This document shows positions 34,402 to 43,538 of a stretch of 64,000 nt of DNA, piece by piece. The stretch is from assembly GCA_964629225.1 (NCBI GenBank), contig CAZVQC010000002.1, positions 82,379 through 146,378 of the forward strand. Direction: 5' to 3'. Made by a program: the position numbers and the translations under genes. Numbering within the stretch: the stretch's first letter is position 1; the number at the start of each line of letters is the position of its first letter. This DNA comes from RUG14199 sp964629225. Lineage in GTDB: Bacteria > Bacillota > Clostridia > Oscillospirales > CAG-272. Under the pieces are notes generated by a model. The model made no database searches and was not told the origin of the DNA. It saw only the letters and a list, made by a program, of their open reading frames with translations.

Positions 34402-35298
34402 ATGAGTTATCCCAAGAAAAATATTTCAAAAGAAGAAAAGAACGCCATCGTAAGCGGCACACTGTATTTGGTTGCGACCCCCATCGGTAATCTTGCGGAC
34501 ATTTCCGAAAGAGCTCTCAAAGTGCTGAGCGAGGTGGACTTCGTCGCCGCAGAAGACACGAGAAACACAGGTCTTCTTCTGTCGAGGCTCGGCATATCAA
34601 AGCCGATGGTCAGTTACTTTGAACACAATAAAAGACAGCGCGGAGAGATCATCTGCGCAAGGATACAAAAGGGTGAGAGTTGTGCTCTTGTGACCGATGC
34701 GGGTACCCCTGCAATCAGCGATCCCGGAGAGGACATCGTAAAGCTGTGCGCAGAGCTTGCGATACCGGTGACATCTATTCCCGGTGCCTGCGCCTGCATA
34801 ACCGCTCTTACTCTTTCCGCTCTTTCCACGGGCCGTTTTGCTTTCGAGGGCTTCATCACGACCAACAAAGCGGACAGACGGGAAAAGCTTGAGTACCTCG
34901 CACGGGAAGACAGAACGCTGATACTCTACGAAGCCCCTCACAGGCTGAGAGGTACCCTTGATGATATCGCTCAATACTTCGGAGACAGGCGGATCACTCT
35001 TTGCCGTGAGCTTACAAAGCTAAACGAAGAGGTAGACAGGACGACGGTGCTTCGGGCGATTGAAGAATACAAGTCCCGTGATCCCAAAGGAGAATACGTT
35101 CTCGTTGTCGAAGGGGCCCCCGCAGCGGAGCAAAAGCCCGAATACCCGGAGGACATCAGGGAACACGTTCAAATGTACCTTGACTGCGGAAGCACAAAAA
35201 TGGATGCCATAAAAAAAGCGGCAAAGGACAGAGGTATCCCCAAAAACCGCGCCTATTCCCTGCTTCTTGAAGCGGAGGGAGCAGAAGGCGAAGAATAA
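34402..35298 (+). CDS. rsmI: 16S rRNA 2'-O-methyltransferase RsmI
   Basis: Methylates the ribose of C1402 in the decoding centre of 16S rRNA. Tetrapyrrole-methylase fold with LYLVATPIGNLADIS, VAAEDTRNTGLLL, ALVTDAGTPAISDPG and IPGACACITAL, all near the N-terminus; 298 residues. The C-terminal ~60 residues form the small RNA-binding tail. The ribosome-binding site is weak (GGTGA), consistent with coupling to the gene before it. Confidence 0.95.
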   Translation: MSYPKKNISKEEKNAIVSGTLYLVATPIGNLADISERALKVLSEVDFVAAEDTRNTGLLLSRLGISKPMVSYFEHNKRQRGEIICARIQKGESCALVTDAGTPAISDPGEDIVKLCAELAIPVTSIPGACACITALTLSALSTGRFAFEGFITTNKADRREKLEYLAREDRTLILYEAPHRLRGTLDDIAQYFGDRRITLCRELTKLNEEVDRTTVLRAIEEYKSRDPKGEYVLVVEGAPAAEQKPEYPEDIREHVQMYLDCGSTKMDAIKKAAKDRGIPKNRAYSLLLEAEGAEGEE

Positions 35299-35310
35299 AA
35301 CAGACGGGAC

Positions 35311-35339
35311 TTGATATTCCCGAAAAAATCTGCTATCAT
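35311..35339 (+). promoter_or_regulatory. Promoter of metG-tatD
   Basis: TTGATA (35311-35316), 17 bases, TATCAT (35334-35339). The leader is only ~30 nt, so no T-box or SAM riboswitch precedes metG. Confidence 0.7.
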
Positions 35340-35374
35340 AATAACAAGTAATCACTGAAGAAGGTAATGATAAA

Positions 35375-37348
35375 ATGTGTGACAAGTGCAATCACGAAAA
35401 AGAAAAGTTCTACACTACTACGGCGATAGTCTATGCGTCCGGCAAACCCCATATAGGCAACACATACGATATCTTTCTCACCGATGCTATTGCAAGATAC
35501 AAAAGACAGCGCGGATATGACGTGTTCTTCCTGACGGGAACTGACGAGCACGGTCAAAAGATCGAGGAAAAAGCCAAGGGTCAAGGCTGCACTCCGAAGG
35601 AGCTTGTCGACGGAGTCGCCGGCGAGATCAAGTCAATGATCGATTCCTTAGGAGCATCATACGACAAATTCATCCGCACCACGGACGACTACCATGAAAA
35701 GGCAGTCCAGCACATCTTCGAAAAACTGTGGAAACAAGGTGACATCTACAAAAGCGAATACGAGGGATGGTACTGCACTCCCGACGAGTCCTTCTTCACC
35801 GACAGCCAAGTGGTGGACGGAAAGTGCCCCGAATGCGGAAGGCCGGTTCAAAAGGCAAAGGAAGAAGCCTACTTTTTCAAAATGAGCAAGTACGCCGACA
35901 GGCTGATAAAACACATCGAGGAGAACCCCGGCTTTATCGAGCCCGAATCCAGAAAGAAGGAAATGATCAACAACTTTCTAAAGACCGAAGGCGGCCTTCA
36001 GGATCTCTGTGTCACGAGAAGCTCCTTCACATGGGGAGTTCAGGTGCCCTTTGACCCGAAGCACGTTATCTACGTATGGATCGATGCCCTTTCAAACTAC
36101 ATCACGGCTCTCGGATATGACCCCGAAAATGAGGAACAGCCAGAGCTCTTCAAAAAATACTGGCCCTGTGACATCCACGTCATCGGAAAAGACATCGTAA
36201 GATTCCACTCAATCTACTGGCCGATACTTCTGATGGCGCTCGGTCTCCCTCTTCCGAAAAAGATACTCGGTCACCCTTGGTTCAATTTCGGAAGTGATAA
36301 GATGAGCAAATCGAGAGGAAACGTCATTTACGCCGACAAGATGGCGGAGCACTTCGGCGTGGACGGCGTGAGATACTACGCACTGGCGGAGATGCCTTAC
36401 GCCACCGACGGAGCGATATCCTACGAGACCGTCATCAACCGCTACAATAATGACCTTGCAAATACTCTGGGCAACCTTGTGAAACGCTCAGTGGATATGT
36501 GCGCAAAATATTTCGACGGCACCGTGCCTACTCCCCACGGAGATGAAGGTACCGACACCGAGCTTAAAGAAGCGGTCAAAAAGGCAATTAAAGGCTTCAC
36601 TTCAAAAATGGATGAACTCCACATAGCCGACGCCATCGAAGAAGTGCTCGTAATGCTTCGCCGTGCCAACAAGTACATTGATGAAACTACCCCATGGGCG
36701 CTTGCAAAGGACGAGAGCATGAAAGCGCGGCTTGAGACCGTCATCTACAACCTGCTTGAGGTCATAAGAGTTGCCGCTGTTCTCCTCACTCCCATCATCC
36801 CCGACACATCAAAGAAGATATTCGATCAGCTCGGCACAAACGAGGATTCTTACTCCTCGATCGAGACCTTCGGCACCCTTGCATCCGGCACGAAATGCGG
36901 CGCATCCGCAGTTCTCTTCTCCAGGATCGATGAAAAGAAGATGCTTGAGACCGTGAATACCGAGATCGAAGCGGCAAAGAAAGAGGCAGAGCGCATCGCA
37001 AAGTCTCTTGAAAAGCCCGAAGGAGTCGCCATGATCGGCATCGACGACTTCATGAAGGTGGAACTCAGAACGGCGCAGGTGATCGAATGCGAAAAAGTCC
37101 CGAAGGCAAAGAAGTTGCTCAAACTGACACTTGACCTCGGCTACGAAAAGAGACAGGTAGTATCCGGTATCGCAAAATTCTACGAACCGGAGGATCTTAT
37201 CGGAAAGAAGCTCATTGTAGTTGCCAATTTGAAGCCCGCAACACTTTGCGGAATTGAAAGTAACGGCATGATACTGGCCTCCGGTGAGGATACCGTTCGC
37301 GTGGTATTTCTTGACAAAGAGACACCGCTTGGCGAGAGGGTCAGATAA
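35375..37348 (+). CDS. metG: Methionyl-tRNA synthetase
   Basis: Class I synthetase of 657 residues. SGKPHIGNTYDIFLTDAIARY (HIGH), a single zinc knuckle in CPECGRP, and KMSKSRGNV (about 308-316) are intact. The C-terminal ~110 residues (from IDDFMKVELRTAQVI) form a Trbp111/EMAPII-like tRNA-binding domain, fused as usual in Firmicutes. The stop overlaps the tatD start by one base (TAATG). Confidence 0.97.
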   Translation: MCDKCNHEKEKFYTTTAIVYASGKPHIGNTYDIFLTDAIARYKRQRGYDVFFLTGTDEHGQKIEEKAKGQGCTPKELVDGVAGEIKSMIDSLGASYDKFIRTTDDYHEKAVQHIFEKLWKQGDIYKSEYEGWYCTPDESFFTDSQVVDGKCPECGRPVQKAKEEAYFFKMSKYADRLIKHIEENPGFIEPESRKKEMINNFLKTEGGLQDLCVTRSSFTWGVQVPFDPKHVIYVWIDALSNYITALGYDPENEEQPELFKKYWPCDIHVIGKDIVRFHSIYWPILLMALGLPLPKKILGHPWFNFGSDKMSKSRGNVIYADKMAEHFGVDGVRYYALAEMPYATDGAISYETVINRYNNDLANTLGNLVKRSVDMCAKYFDGTVPTPHGDEGTDTELKEAVKKAIKGFTSKMDELHIADAIEEVLVMLRRANKYIDETTPWALAKDESMKARLETVIYNLLEVIRVAAVLLTPIIPDTSKKIFDQLGTNEDSYSSIETFGTLASGTKCGASAVLFSRIDEKKMLETVNTEIEAAKKEAERIAKSLEKPEGVAMIGIDDFMKVELRTAQVIECEKVPKAKKLLKLTLDLGYEKRQVVSGIAKFYEPEDLIGKKLIVVANLKPATLCGIESNGMILASGEDTVRVVFLDKETPLGERVR

Positions 37349-38139
37349 TGAAGCTCTTCGATTCCCACGCTCACTATAACGACGAAAGATTCGAAAAAGA
37401 ATTTGACGGCGGCGCCGATGCCGCCGTCAAACTCTCAATAGACCGCGGAGTTATCGGATTCATCAATGCGGCGACCGATATCAAAAGCTCCCACGAGTCC
37501 ATAGTCCTCGCAGAAAAATATCCGGAATTTTACGCCGCCGTAGGATACCATCCGACGGACTGTCAGTACCTTCGAGAAGACTTGATCGTGCAATCTCTTG
37601 CCGAGATAGAAAAGCTGTGCTCACACCCGAAAGTCGTGGCTATTGGTGAGATCGGTCTTGATTACCACTATGATTATACCGATAAAACAAGACAGCTATT
37701 ATTTCTTGAGCGTCAGCTCGATATGGCGGAAAAACTGTCACTTCCCGTCATCATCCATGACAGAGACGCTCACGGCGACTGCCTTGAAGCAGTTAAGCGC
37801 CATCCGAAGGTAACGGGGGTCTTCCATTCCTTCAGCGGAAGTGCTGAAATGGCAAAAGAGCTACTTGCCCTCGGCTGGTACGTTTCATTCGGCGGACCCG
37901 TGTCCTATAAAAATGCAAAAAAAGTCAAAGACGCGGCAGCAGCCGTCCCCCTTGACCGCATTCTTATCGAAACGGATGCTCCATACCTTCCCCCAGTCCC
38001 CCACAGAGGCGAGATCAATTATTCGGCGCTCATGTTCGACACGCTGAGCGCACTTGCGGATGCAATGGGACAGAGCGAGGACACTGTCGCAAAAGCCACC
38101 GTCGAAAATACGCAAAGGCTTTTCGACATCACTCTTTGA
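37348..38139 (+). CDS. tatD: TatD-family metal-dependent nuclease
   Basis: TIM-barrel hydrolase of 263 residues, with DNase/exonuclease activity in model members. Metal ligands: FDSHAHYND (about 4-12), IGEIGLDYHYD (about 96-106), VIIHDRDAHGD, GVFHSFSGSAEMA, and ILIETDAPYLPP (about 207-218). Coupled to metG, a conserved Firmicutes order (metG-tatD, often then rnmV-rsmA, which are absent here). Two hairpins follow. Confidence 0.94.
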   Translation: MKLFDSHAHYNDERFEKEFDGGADAAVKLSIDRGVIGFINAATDIKSSHESIVLAEKYPEFYAAVGYHPTDCQYLREDLIVQSLAEIEKLCSHPKVVAIGEIGLDYHYDYTDKTRQLLFLERQLDMAEKLSLPVIIHDRDAHGDCLEAVKRHPKVTGVFHSFSGSAEMAKELLALGWYVSFGGPVSYKNAKKVKDAAAAVPLDRILIETDAPYLPPVPHRGEINYSALMFDTLSALADAMGQSEDTVAKATVENTQRLFDITL

Positions 38140-38151
38140 CAAAAAACAAAA

Positions 38152-38198
38152 GCGGTGGGATGACCCACCGCCAAAGCCGACGTCAGTCGGCTTTTTTC
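38152..38198. terminator. Twin terminator hairpins between tatD and the PAP2 gene
   Basis: GCGGTGGG/CCCACCGC (38152-38171), then AAGCCGAC/GTCGGCTT (38174-38193) followed by TTTTTCTTTTT on the plus strand. The second stem contains the PAP2 stop codon. Confidence 0.75.
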
Positions 38199-38782
38199 TT
38201 TTTGCTTTTAAGAAACGTGACCGCTTTCTCACTCACTGTATCATAGTACTTCTTAACGAGGAAGTAACCGACAATACCGAAACCAATGCCAAGTACAACG
38301 CTGCAGAAAACATCCGTCGGGTAGTGAACGAAAATGTAGAGCCTGGAAAAAGACACCGTAACTGCCATGACAACGGCGGGAATGCCCCACTTTTTATCGA
38401 TGAGCATCGCCACTGTTGCCGCTTCGAACCAGGCAATGGTGTGACCCGAGGGAAAGGAGAAATCACTCGGTATCTTTGAGATCAAAATATCGATATCGAC
38501 CCCCGGCACTTTTCCCACGAATTCATAAGGACGGATCCTTGCCACAAGCGGCTTCAGTCCGCAGTTGCAGACCAAGAGACCCAGCACCAGAGCAACGGCG
38601 AACATCATTCCCGCTTTTCTTGTTTTCTTAAAAGAGACGAGGATCAACGCACCGATAATGAAAACCATCGCATCGCCGAAGTGAGTTACGATCTTGAAAA
38701 ACACGTCAAGGAACGGGGTCCTTAAATTCTCATAGATGAACTCAAGTATCCCGATATCAAAATTATTAATTGCTTCTAACAT
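38183..38782 (-). CDS. PAP2-family membrane phosphatase
   Basis: Integral membrane phosphatase of 199 residues with about five helices. The three catalytic motifs are present: KPLVARIRPY (K-x6-RP, about 79-88), FPSGH (about 112-116) and SRLYIFVHYPTDV (SR-x5-H-x3-D, about 147-159). Family members dephosphorylate undecaprenyl pyrophosphate or other lipid phosphates outside the membrane. It ends the capA-NAGPA operon, seven bases after the gene before it, which suggests lipid-carrier recycling for an envelope polymer. Confidence 0.92.
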   Translation of the reverse strand: MLEAINNFDIGILEFIYENLRTPFLDVFFKIVTHFGDAMVFIIGALILVSFKKTRKAGMMFAVALVLGLLVCNCGLKPLVARIRPYEFVGKVPGVDIDILISKIPSDFSFPSGHTIAWFEAATVAMLIDKKWGIPAVVMAVTVSFSRLYIFVHYPTDVFCSVVLGIGFGIVGYFLVKKYYDTVSEKAVTFLKSKKKKAD

Positions 38783-38789
38783 AGTGACC

Positions 38790-39860
38790 TCAGTTTCTTT
38801 GGCTGTCGTAAATGAGAAATGCGTCGCCGACCTTCCTGTAATAGAGGGTCATATCAAAGGCATCCACATAGTCGTTGCTTCCGTTCATATGAAGTACGTG
38901 ATCGAACTTCACCCTGCAGGAATAGGTATCGCTGTCGTAGTAGTAAAGCTCCGTAACGGAGGCGTTCTCGATGGAGTATCCGTTGTGATCGTTGACCCAC
39001 ATGGTCTGAGACGTCCTCAGATTCTCATAGAGATCGGAGGCTCTGTCAACGTATCTTGCTATCCTCGTAAAAGCGGCGTCATGCTGCATATAAGCCGCAT
39101 AACTTTCGCCGGCGGCAAGAACATTCGCCTTCAGATCATCGGTGACATCGGCATAGGCGGGAGATACAGTGTAGTAAGTCCCCTCCTCATTCGTCGTGAT
39201 TCCGCCGACTGCAGTTCCGTCGGGTGACGTGACCGAGATATCGGGCTCTCCGAAAAGTCCATCCAGTTTGTAAGTTACGAAAACTATCCCAAGTCCGTCT
39301 GCAACGTGCTCACAACTGTCGGTGGGTTCCTCGTCACCGTGAAGAAGATCCTCACCCAATGTAACACCGTTGACCATCACGTTATAGCCCTTGGGGGCCT
39401 TCACCATGACCGCATTACTGCCGCCGATAGTGAGATCGATGCTGTCAATCTCGTATTCTTTGAATCGTCCCGAGTCCTCTTTCTCTTTAAGAGCAATGAC
39501 GGCAACCTTAAGTTCGCGGCTCTTCACCGCATATGTCACCTTACCGTCGGCTGAGCCCGAGGATACCGAGTAAAACGAAACGTCATTTTCGTCGATAGCA
39601 TCACCGAGATAGCTTGCAACGTCCTCAATACTGCTGTACTTGGGCACTTCATACGTTGAGTTCTCAAGTAGCTTTTCCACGTCTCCGCTCTTGAAATACT
39701 CCTCCACCACCTTCTCCGCAACGTGCTCCGGCTGTGCGGCTTCATAGTCCGCAAGAAAGCCGTGAAGCCAAAACAGAGCTATGACCACCATAACGGCAAA
39801 AACTCCGAGAGCGGTAAAAAGGATCTTGTAAAACAGAGGCAATCTCTTTGTCTTTTCCAT
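38790..39860 (-). CDS. Membrane-anchored extracellular protein of unknown function
   Basis: Not recognised with confidence. The 356-residue product has a short basic cytosolic start, one helix (about 10-33) and an extracytoplasmic part. The beginning, EHVAEKVVEEYFKSGDVEKLLE, recalls the NTF2-like domain of TcaA/MecA-type proteins; a Gly/Val strand-rich middle with GSNAVMVKAPKGYNVMVNG and a second helical-plus-strand domain (from ATYAD VTDDL on) follow. GGAGG precedes ATG 39860, one base after the NAGPA stop. Its place between a phosphodiester glycosidase and a PAP2 phosphatase points to a wall-polymer role. Confidence 0.7.
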   Translation of the reverse strand: MEKTKRLPLFYKILFTALGVFAVMVVIALFWLHGFLADYEAAQPEHVAEKVVEEYFKSGDVEKLLENSTYEVPKYSSIEDVASYLGDAIDENDVSFYSVSSGSADGKVTYAVKSRELKVAVIALKEKEDSGRFKEYEIDSIDLTIGGSNAVMVKAPKGYNVMVNGVTLGEDLLHGDEEPTDSCEHVADGLGIVFVTYKLDGLFGEPDISVTSPDGTAVGGITTNEEGTYYTVSPAYADVTDDLKANVLAAGESYAAYMQHDAAFTRIARYVDRASDLYENLRTSQTMWVNDHNGYSIENASVTELYYYDSDTYSCRVKFDHVLHMNGSNDYVDAFDMTLYYRKVGDAFLIYDSQRN

Positions 39861-39861
39861 T

Positions 39862-41757
39862 TTATGAAGCCTCCTTTTTCACAAGAAAATAAGTGGGAAT
39901 GTGTCTGGGGTTCGTGAAAGCCTTGTATTTGTTCACAAGTCCCTGAAGCTGATACTCATCAAGTGCAGACTTATCAAAACCGTATTTGTCGTAGTAATTC
40001 TCATAGTAGAGCATGGCAGATGATCCACCATCAAGCATCGCCGCATTGACGGCACCGTAGGACACCATCATATCGATAATATCATTGTACGTGGCACCGA
40101 TACTGCTGGCAGTTCGCCCATCAGTAACGATCATAATGACAGTTCCGTCCTCACGCTGACCAATAGCGGTACGCTGAGCAACACCGGTATTGGACTCCAC
40201 ATAATTGAGCTTCACATTTCCGTCGGATGAATCGATGAGAACGTTTCCCGTCTGGAACGACACTCCGTCTCTGATACCGAGAGCGGTAGCGGTCGCCTTG
40301 TCCATTCCCTCGCGGACGACCAGTCTGTTATCACTGTTGAATCCAATGAAAGTCTTCTTAGACGCCGCATCCCAAACGCATTCACCGAGAGAATAAGTCA
40401 TTCCCATGGGCTTTGCGCCGGTGCCCATTCCGCCCTTATCAAGGAACTCACCGCCGTTGATGCCGGCAAGGGCATCATATTTTTGGGTCATTTTGAAAAT
40501 GTTCATTCCCACAGTGGCACTGTCGAAATTCTCACTGGAAACTCCCACGAATATCCTTGAAGGATCCTTCACGAATAGCACGTATGCTTTGAAAGTAGCA
40601 CCGTTTTCAATTACCAATTTGACGCCTTCATCCGCAGTATTCGCCCATTCATCGACAATTTCCCCGGAATCGGGATCGCTGATCTCGGTGCTGTGAAGTC
40701 TTGCATACTCCTCGGCGGACATAATATCAACGTTGACCTTTGAAGAGTCTGCCATTATCTTCTCCACCTCATCATCGCTTAAAAAGAGCGACGGCATCCA
40801 CTTAGTGGCACTTGCCTGCTTTGCGGAGATGACCAGCATATTGCGAACTGTGGGGCTCGGTCCGTTGGCAACAAGATAAAGAGCCACATAGACCGACACG
40901 AGAAGCACTCCGAGAAATGCTCCGAAAGCAATGAATCCCCTGCCTATGTACTTGCCGACAGAACTCTTTTTCACACTGTCATGGGGCTCAAAGGCAATGG
41001 ATACATCAACATCAGATGACGACTCATCCTCTGCGGGTTCTCGGTCAATGAATGGATGCTGTGTTTTTTCAACGGGCTTCGGCTCTAAAGTGCCGAGCTT
41101 TGCGGATGCAACACGGCCTTCGCTTTTTTTCTCACTTGCTCCCGCAACAGTTTTCGAGGGGGATACTCCCACGTCCGGTTCTGCCAAAATGCTTTTTTTT
41201 GCGGCAGGAGCCACGGTGACACCTCTGTTCTCGGTCTTTCTTTGAGAAGCCCCGTTTGAAGGCTGTGCCGTGACCGTTTTATGAACTTTGAATGCCCTAT
41301 CTTGACTTCTTTTCGAAAAGAAACCCGAGATATCGACACTGTCCTCCTCGTATTCATCGCGATCAAGGACAGTCGCCGCTGCGGGACTTACGACTTTTGC
41401 GGTGTCGGAGGATGTTTTGACATCTGTCCTTCCCTCCTCAAGGACTGTGCGGTCTCCGCCGTGCTTCGGCGCATTTCTGTTCTCGGCAGGAGTTACGACC
41501 CACATAGAGGGGTCTCTCGGCGCCCTGTTTGATGACGGAATTCCGTTTGCCGGCTTGACTGCGGGGATCGAGCCCGTCCTGCTTTGACGGCTTCTTGTCA
41601 AAAGGATGTCGGTCATGATGAAATCATCGTCCTTCTCATTTGTATCACCCGTTTCTATCGCCGGGGCATTTTTGAAATAAAACCCGACATCGGCGCTGCT
41701 TTTCGATCTCTTCTTTGCCGCTACAGATGAATTGCCTGAAATATTCTTTGTCTCCAT
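39862..41757 (-). CDS. Phosphodiester glycosidase (NAGPA domain) with long cytosolic tail
   Basis: A 631-residue type II membrane protein. Residues 1-275 are low-complexity, Ser/Lys/Pro-rich and predicted cytosolic. One helix follows (about 276-303, FIAFGAFLGVLLVSVYVALYLVANG). The outer NAGPA/DUF2233 domain (about 390-631) shows INGGEF, GMTYSLG, VAQRTAIGQREDGTVIMIVTDGR and the hallmark AAMLDGGSSAMLYY. Relatives cleave or transfer sugar-phosphate diester links and accompany exopolysaccharide genes. The tail is unusual in length and may bind a cytosolic partner. CGGAGC precedes the ATG; capA is 17 bases upstream. Confidence 0.88.
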   Translation of the reverse strand: METKNISGNSSVAAKKRSKSSADVGFYFKNAPAIETGDTNEKDDDFIMTDILLTRSRQSRTGSIPAVKPANGIPSSNRAPRDPSMWVVTPAENRNAPKHGGDRTVLEEGRTDVKTSSDTAKVVSPAAATVLDRDEYEEDSVDISGFFSKRSQDRAFKVHKTVTAQPSNGASQRKTENRGVTVAPAAKKSILAEPDVGVSPSKTVAGASEKKSEGRVASAKLGTLEPKPVEKTQHPFIDREPAEDESSSDVDVSIAFEPHDSVKKSSVGKYIGRGFIAFGAFLGVLLVSVYVALYLVANGPSPTVRNMLVISAKQASATKWMPSLFLSDDEVEKIMADSSKVNVDIMSAEEYARLHSTEISDPDSGEIVDEWANTADEGVKLVIENGATFKAYVLFVKDPSRIFVGVSSENFDSATVGMNIFKMTQKYDALAGINGGEFLDKGGMGTGAKPMGMTYSLGECVWDAASKKTFIGFNSDNRLVVREGMDKATATALGIRDGVSFQTGNVLIDSSDGNVKLNYVESNTGVAQRTAIGQREDGTVIMIVTDGRTASSIGATYNDIIDMMVSYGAVNAAMLDGGSSAMLYYENYYDKYGFDKSALDEYQLQGLVNKYKAFTNPRHIPTYFLVKKEAS

Positions 41758-41774
41758 TTTTGCTCCGTTAAAGA

Positions 41775-42983
41775 TCAGTTGAAAGTTTTTGGAAGAAACT
41801 CTTCCGAAACGGTATTCTGGACATATCCCTTCAGTTTTTCGAGGGTAGTTGAATTACCGTAATATGAAATACCGTGGCTTCGGGCCAGATCCTCCGTGAA
41901 ATCCTCCATGAAATAGATACGGTTATTGTAGAAATTAGAGGGGAAATAGAAAACTGTGGGAGTGAACAAAGCGTTCTCGATCACCGCATGTGACGTTCCT
42001 TCCTTGACGATATCAAAGGAAATGAGTCCGCCCACCATGTTGGTATCCCTAGCCATCTCAGCCATGAAATTACCGAGGGAGTAGACACACAGGGTCCGGT
42101 TTCCTCCCTTTCCTTCGATCCATTCCACCGGTTGGATAACGTGAGGATGATGTCCGACTATCACGTCAACACCCGCATCGGCAAAATATCGGGCGTACTC
42201 ACGCTGAGCATCATTCGGAGTGAATGAGTTCTCCACTCCCCAGTGGACCGATGCTATTATGAAGTCACACTTATCCTTGATGCCGGATATCTGTCGGTCT
42301 ATCGACTCCTTATCAAGATAGGGTATCATAATGTCACTGTTACCTTGAAGGACAAGACCGTTCGTGGAGTCACAATAGGATATGTAGGCCACCCGTATGC
42401 CGTTTGTTTCAACGATGGGAACGTCGTAGAACTCCGCTTCACTGCTGTAGCCGCCGATGAGAGTCACCGGCATAGTCTTCCAAAAATCGATGGTGGCCGA
42501 AAGTCCGGAGCCGCCCTTGTCCAGCATATGGTTGTTGGCGATATTGACGACGTCAAAGCCCAGCTCGCAAAGATCGTATCCCAGATCCTGAGGCCCGTTG
42601 AACCGAGGGTAGTAAGAAAACTCATATCCCTCGCCGCACATCAGCGTCTCCTGGTTGATAAAAGCGATATCTGCCGACGAGATCATTTGCGCAACGTTTT
42701 CATAGGCCGGCTTGAAATTGTACTGTCTCCCACCGGGAACGGACAGTGATGCCGCATCCCTCACGTTGCCGTAGTAGATGATGTTGTCACCGGCACCCAC
42801 GAACGATGCCCGATAAACGAGCTCCGGTTCCGGCTCGGTCTCCGGTGGAGAGGTGGTGATGACGGAGAGATCCACGTTTAATTCGCTCTCCAAAGTCTCT
42901 GCGCCGTCGGGAACCTTAGCACATGAAAACAAAAAAGTCAAAACAAGTAACAGTATAAAAGCAGAACAAAAAAATCTTTTCAA
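41775..42983 (-). CDS. CapA/PgsA-family lipoprotein
   Basis: Calcineurin-fold protein of the CapA/PgsA group, 402 residues, named for poly-gamma-glutamate capsule synthesis; many copies act elsewhere in the envelope. The signal ends in LTFLFSC (Cys about 21) and a Pro/Glu linker follows. The domain has VGAGDNIIYYGN, SADIAFINQETL, FDVVNIANNHMLDKG, IIASVHWGVE and VIVGHHPHVIQPVEW, the metallophosphatase-like ligands. No pgsBC (capBC) is nearby, so polyglutamate synthesis is not supported. Start is TTG 42983, seven bases after GGAGG. First gene of a four-gene envelope operon. Confidence 0.9.
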   Translation of the reverse strand: MKRFFCSAFILLLVLTFLFSCAKVPDGAETLESELNVDLSVITTSPPETEPEPELVYRASFVGAGDNIIYYGNVRDAASLSVPGGRQYNFKPAYENVAQMISSADIAFINQETLMCGEGYEFSYYPRFNGPQDLGYDLCELGFDVVNIANNHMLDKGGSGLSATIDFWKTMPVTLIGGYSSEAEFYDVPIVETNGIRVAYISYCDSTNGLVLQGNSDIMIPYLDKESIDRQISGIKDKCDFIIASVHWGVENSFTPNDAQREYARYFADAGVDVIVGHHPHVIQPVEWIEGKGGNRTLCVYSLGNFMAEMARDTNMVGGLISFDIVKEGTSHAVIENALFTPTVFYFPSNFYNNRIYFMEDFTEDLARSHGISYYGNSTTLEKLKGYVQNTVSEEFLPKTFN

Positions 42984-43008
42984 GCGCTCACCTCCCAGTT
43001 TACACTAC

Positions 43009-43037
43009 ATTCTATCACATATCGGCAGATTATTCAA
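43009..43037 (-). promoter_or_regulatory. Promoter of the capA operon
   Basis: Minus strand: TTGAAT (43037-43032), 17 bases, TAGAAT (43014-43009). Confidence 0.6.
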
Positions 43038-43095
43038 CACCGATCTTCATTTTTTTAAGAACAATTCTGACCAAAACTGTCAAAACCGGGAGCTG

Positions 43096-43422
43096 TTATG
43101 GTGCTGAGGTGAAATATTGGGATGTTCGGAGGGGTAAAAAGGAAACTACGTCAAGAACTCCGAGAAATAACGGATCAATACTCCACCTTTCACGGACCCT
43201 CTCCGTTTCGGGCATTATCTTACCGAGTTTTTCAAGGCTGTCGTTGACTACGGGAAGTAACCTGTCATTTATGCTCACTTCAAATACGGCATCGGCGGAA
43301 ATATCTTCCCATGTAGCGACCTCTGCCCTGATCTTTTCATAGACTGCTGTCATGTCGGTGTTGATGAATTTCTTAAGGGCGGCTGCGGAGGATCTCCGCA
43401 GTCTGTTGTCGCCATTATACAT
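43096..43422 (-). CDS. Small protein of unknown function (doubtful)
   Basis: Not recognised. The 108-residue frame has codon use like its neighbours and a plausible helical composition (AALKKFINTDMTAVYEKIRAEVATWEDI), so it may be real or a remnant. Against it: no ribosome-binding site before ATG 43422, a TATAAT overlapping that ATG, and an open frame running further upstream without a clear start. Confidence 0.35.
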   Translation of the reverse strand: MYNGDNRLRRSSAAALKKFINTDMTAVYEKIRAEVATWEDISADAVFEVSINDRLLPVVNDSLEKLGKIMPETERVRERWSIDPLFLGVLDVVSFLPLRTSQYFTSAP

Positions 43423-43479
43423 CGTACATCGATGTTCAATGCAATGGGTTTCGACAAATTTTACATAACGGAAATGAAT

Positions 43480-43508
43480 AGCGGTGGCACAAAACTCATG
43501 CCACCGCT
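43480..43508 (-). terminator. Probable terminator of spoIVA
   Basis: AGCGGTGGCA/TGCCACCGCT 10-bp stem ~30 bases after the spoIVA stop; the T tract is weak (ATTCATTTC). Confidence 0.6.
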
Positions 43509-43538
43509 AGATTTCTAATCATAATATTTTGCATCTTA

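Noticed and set aside
35299..35374. T-box or SAM riboswitch before metG
   Set aside because: Promoter -10 at 35334 leaves only about 30 nt of leader, too short for either.
41775..42983. Poly-gamma-glutamate capsule synthesis from the capA gene
   Set aside because: capB/capC (pgsB/pgsC) are absent from the operon and the window; CapA-fold proteins have other envelope roles.
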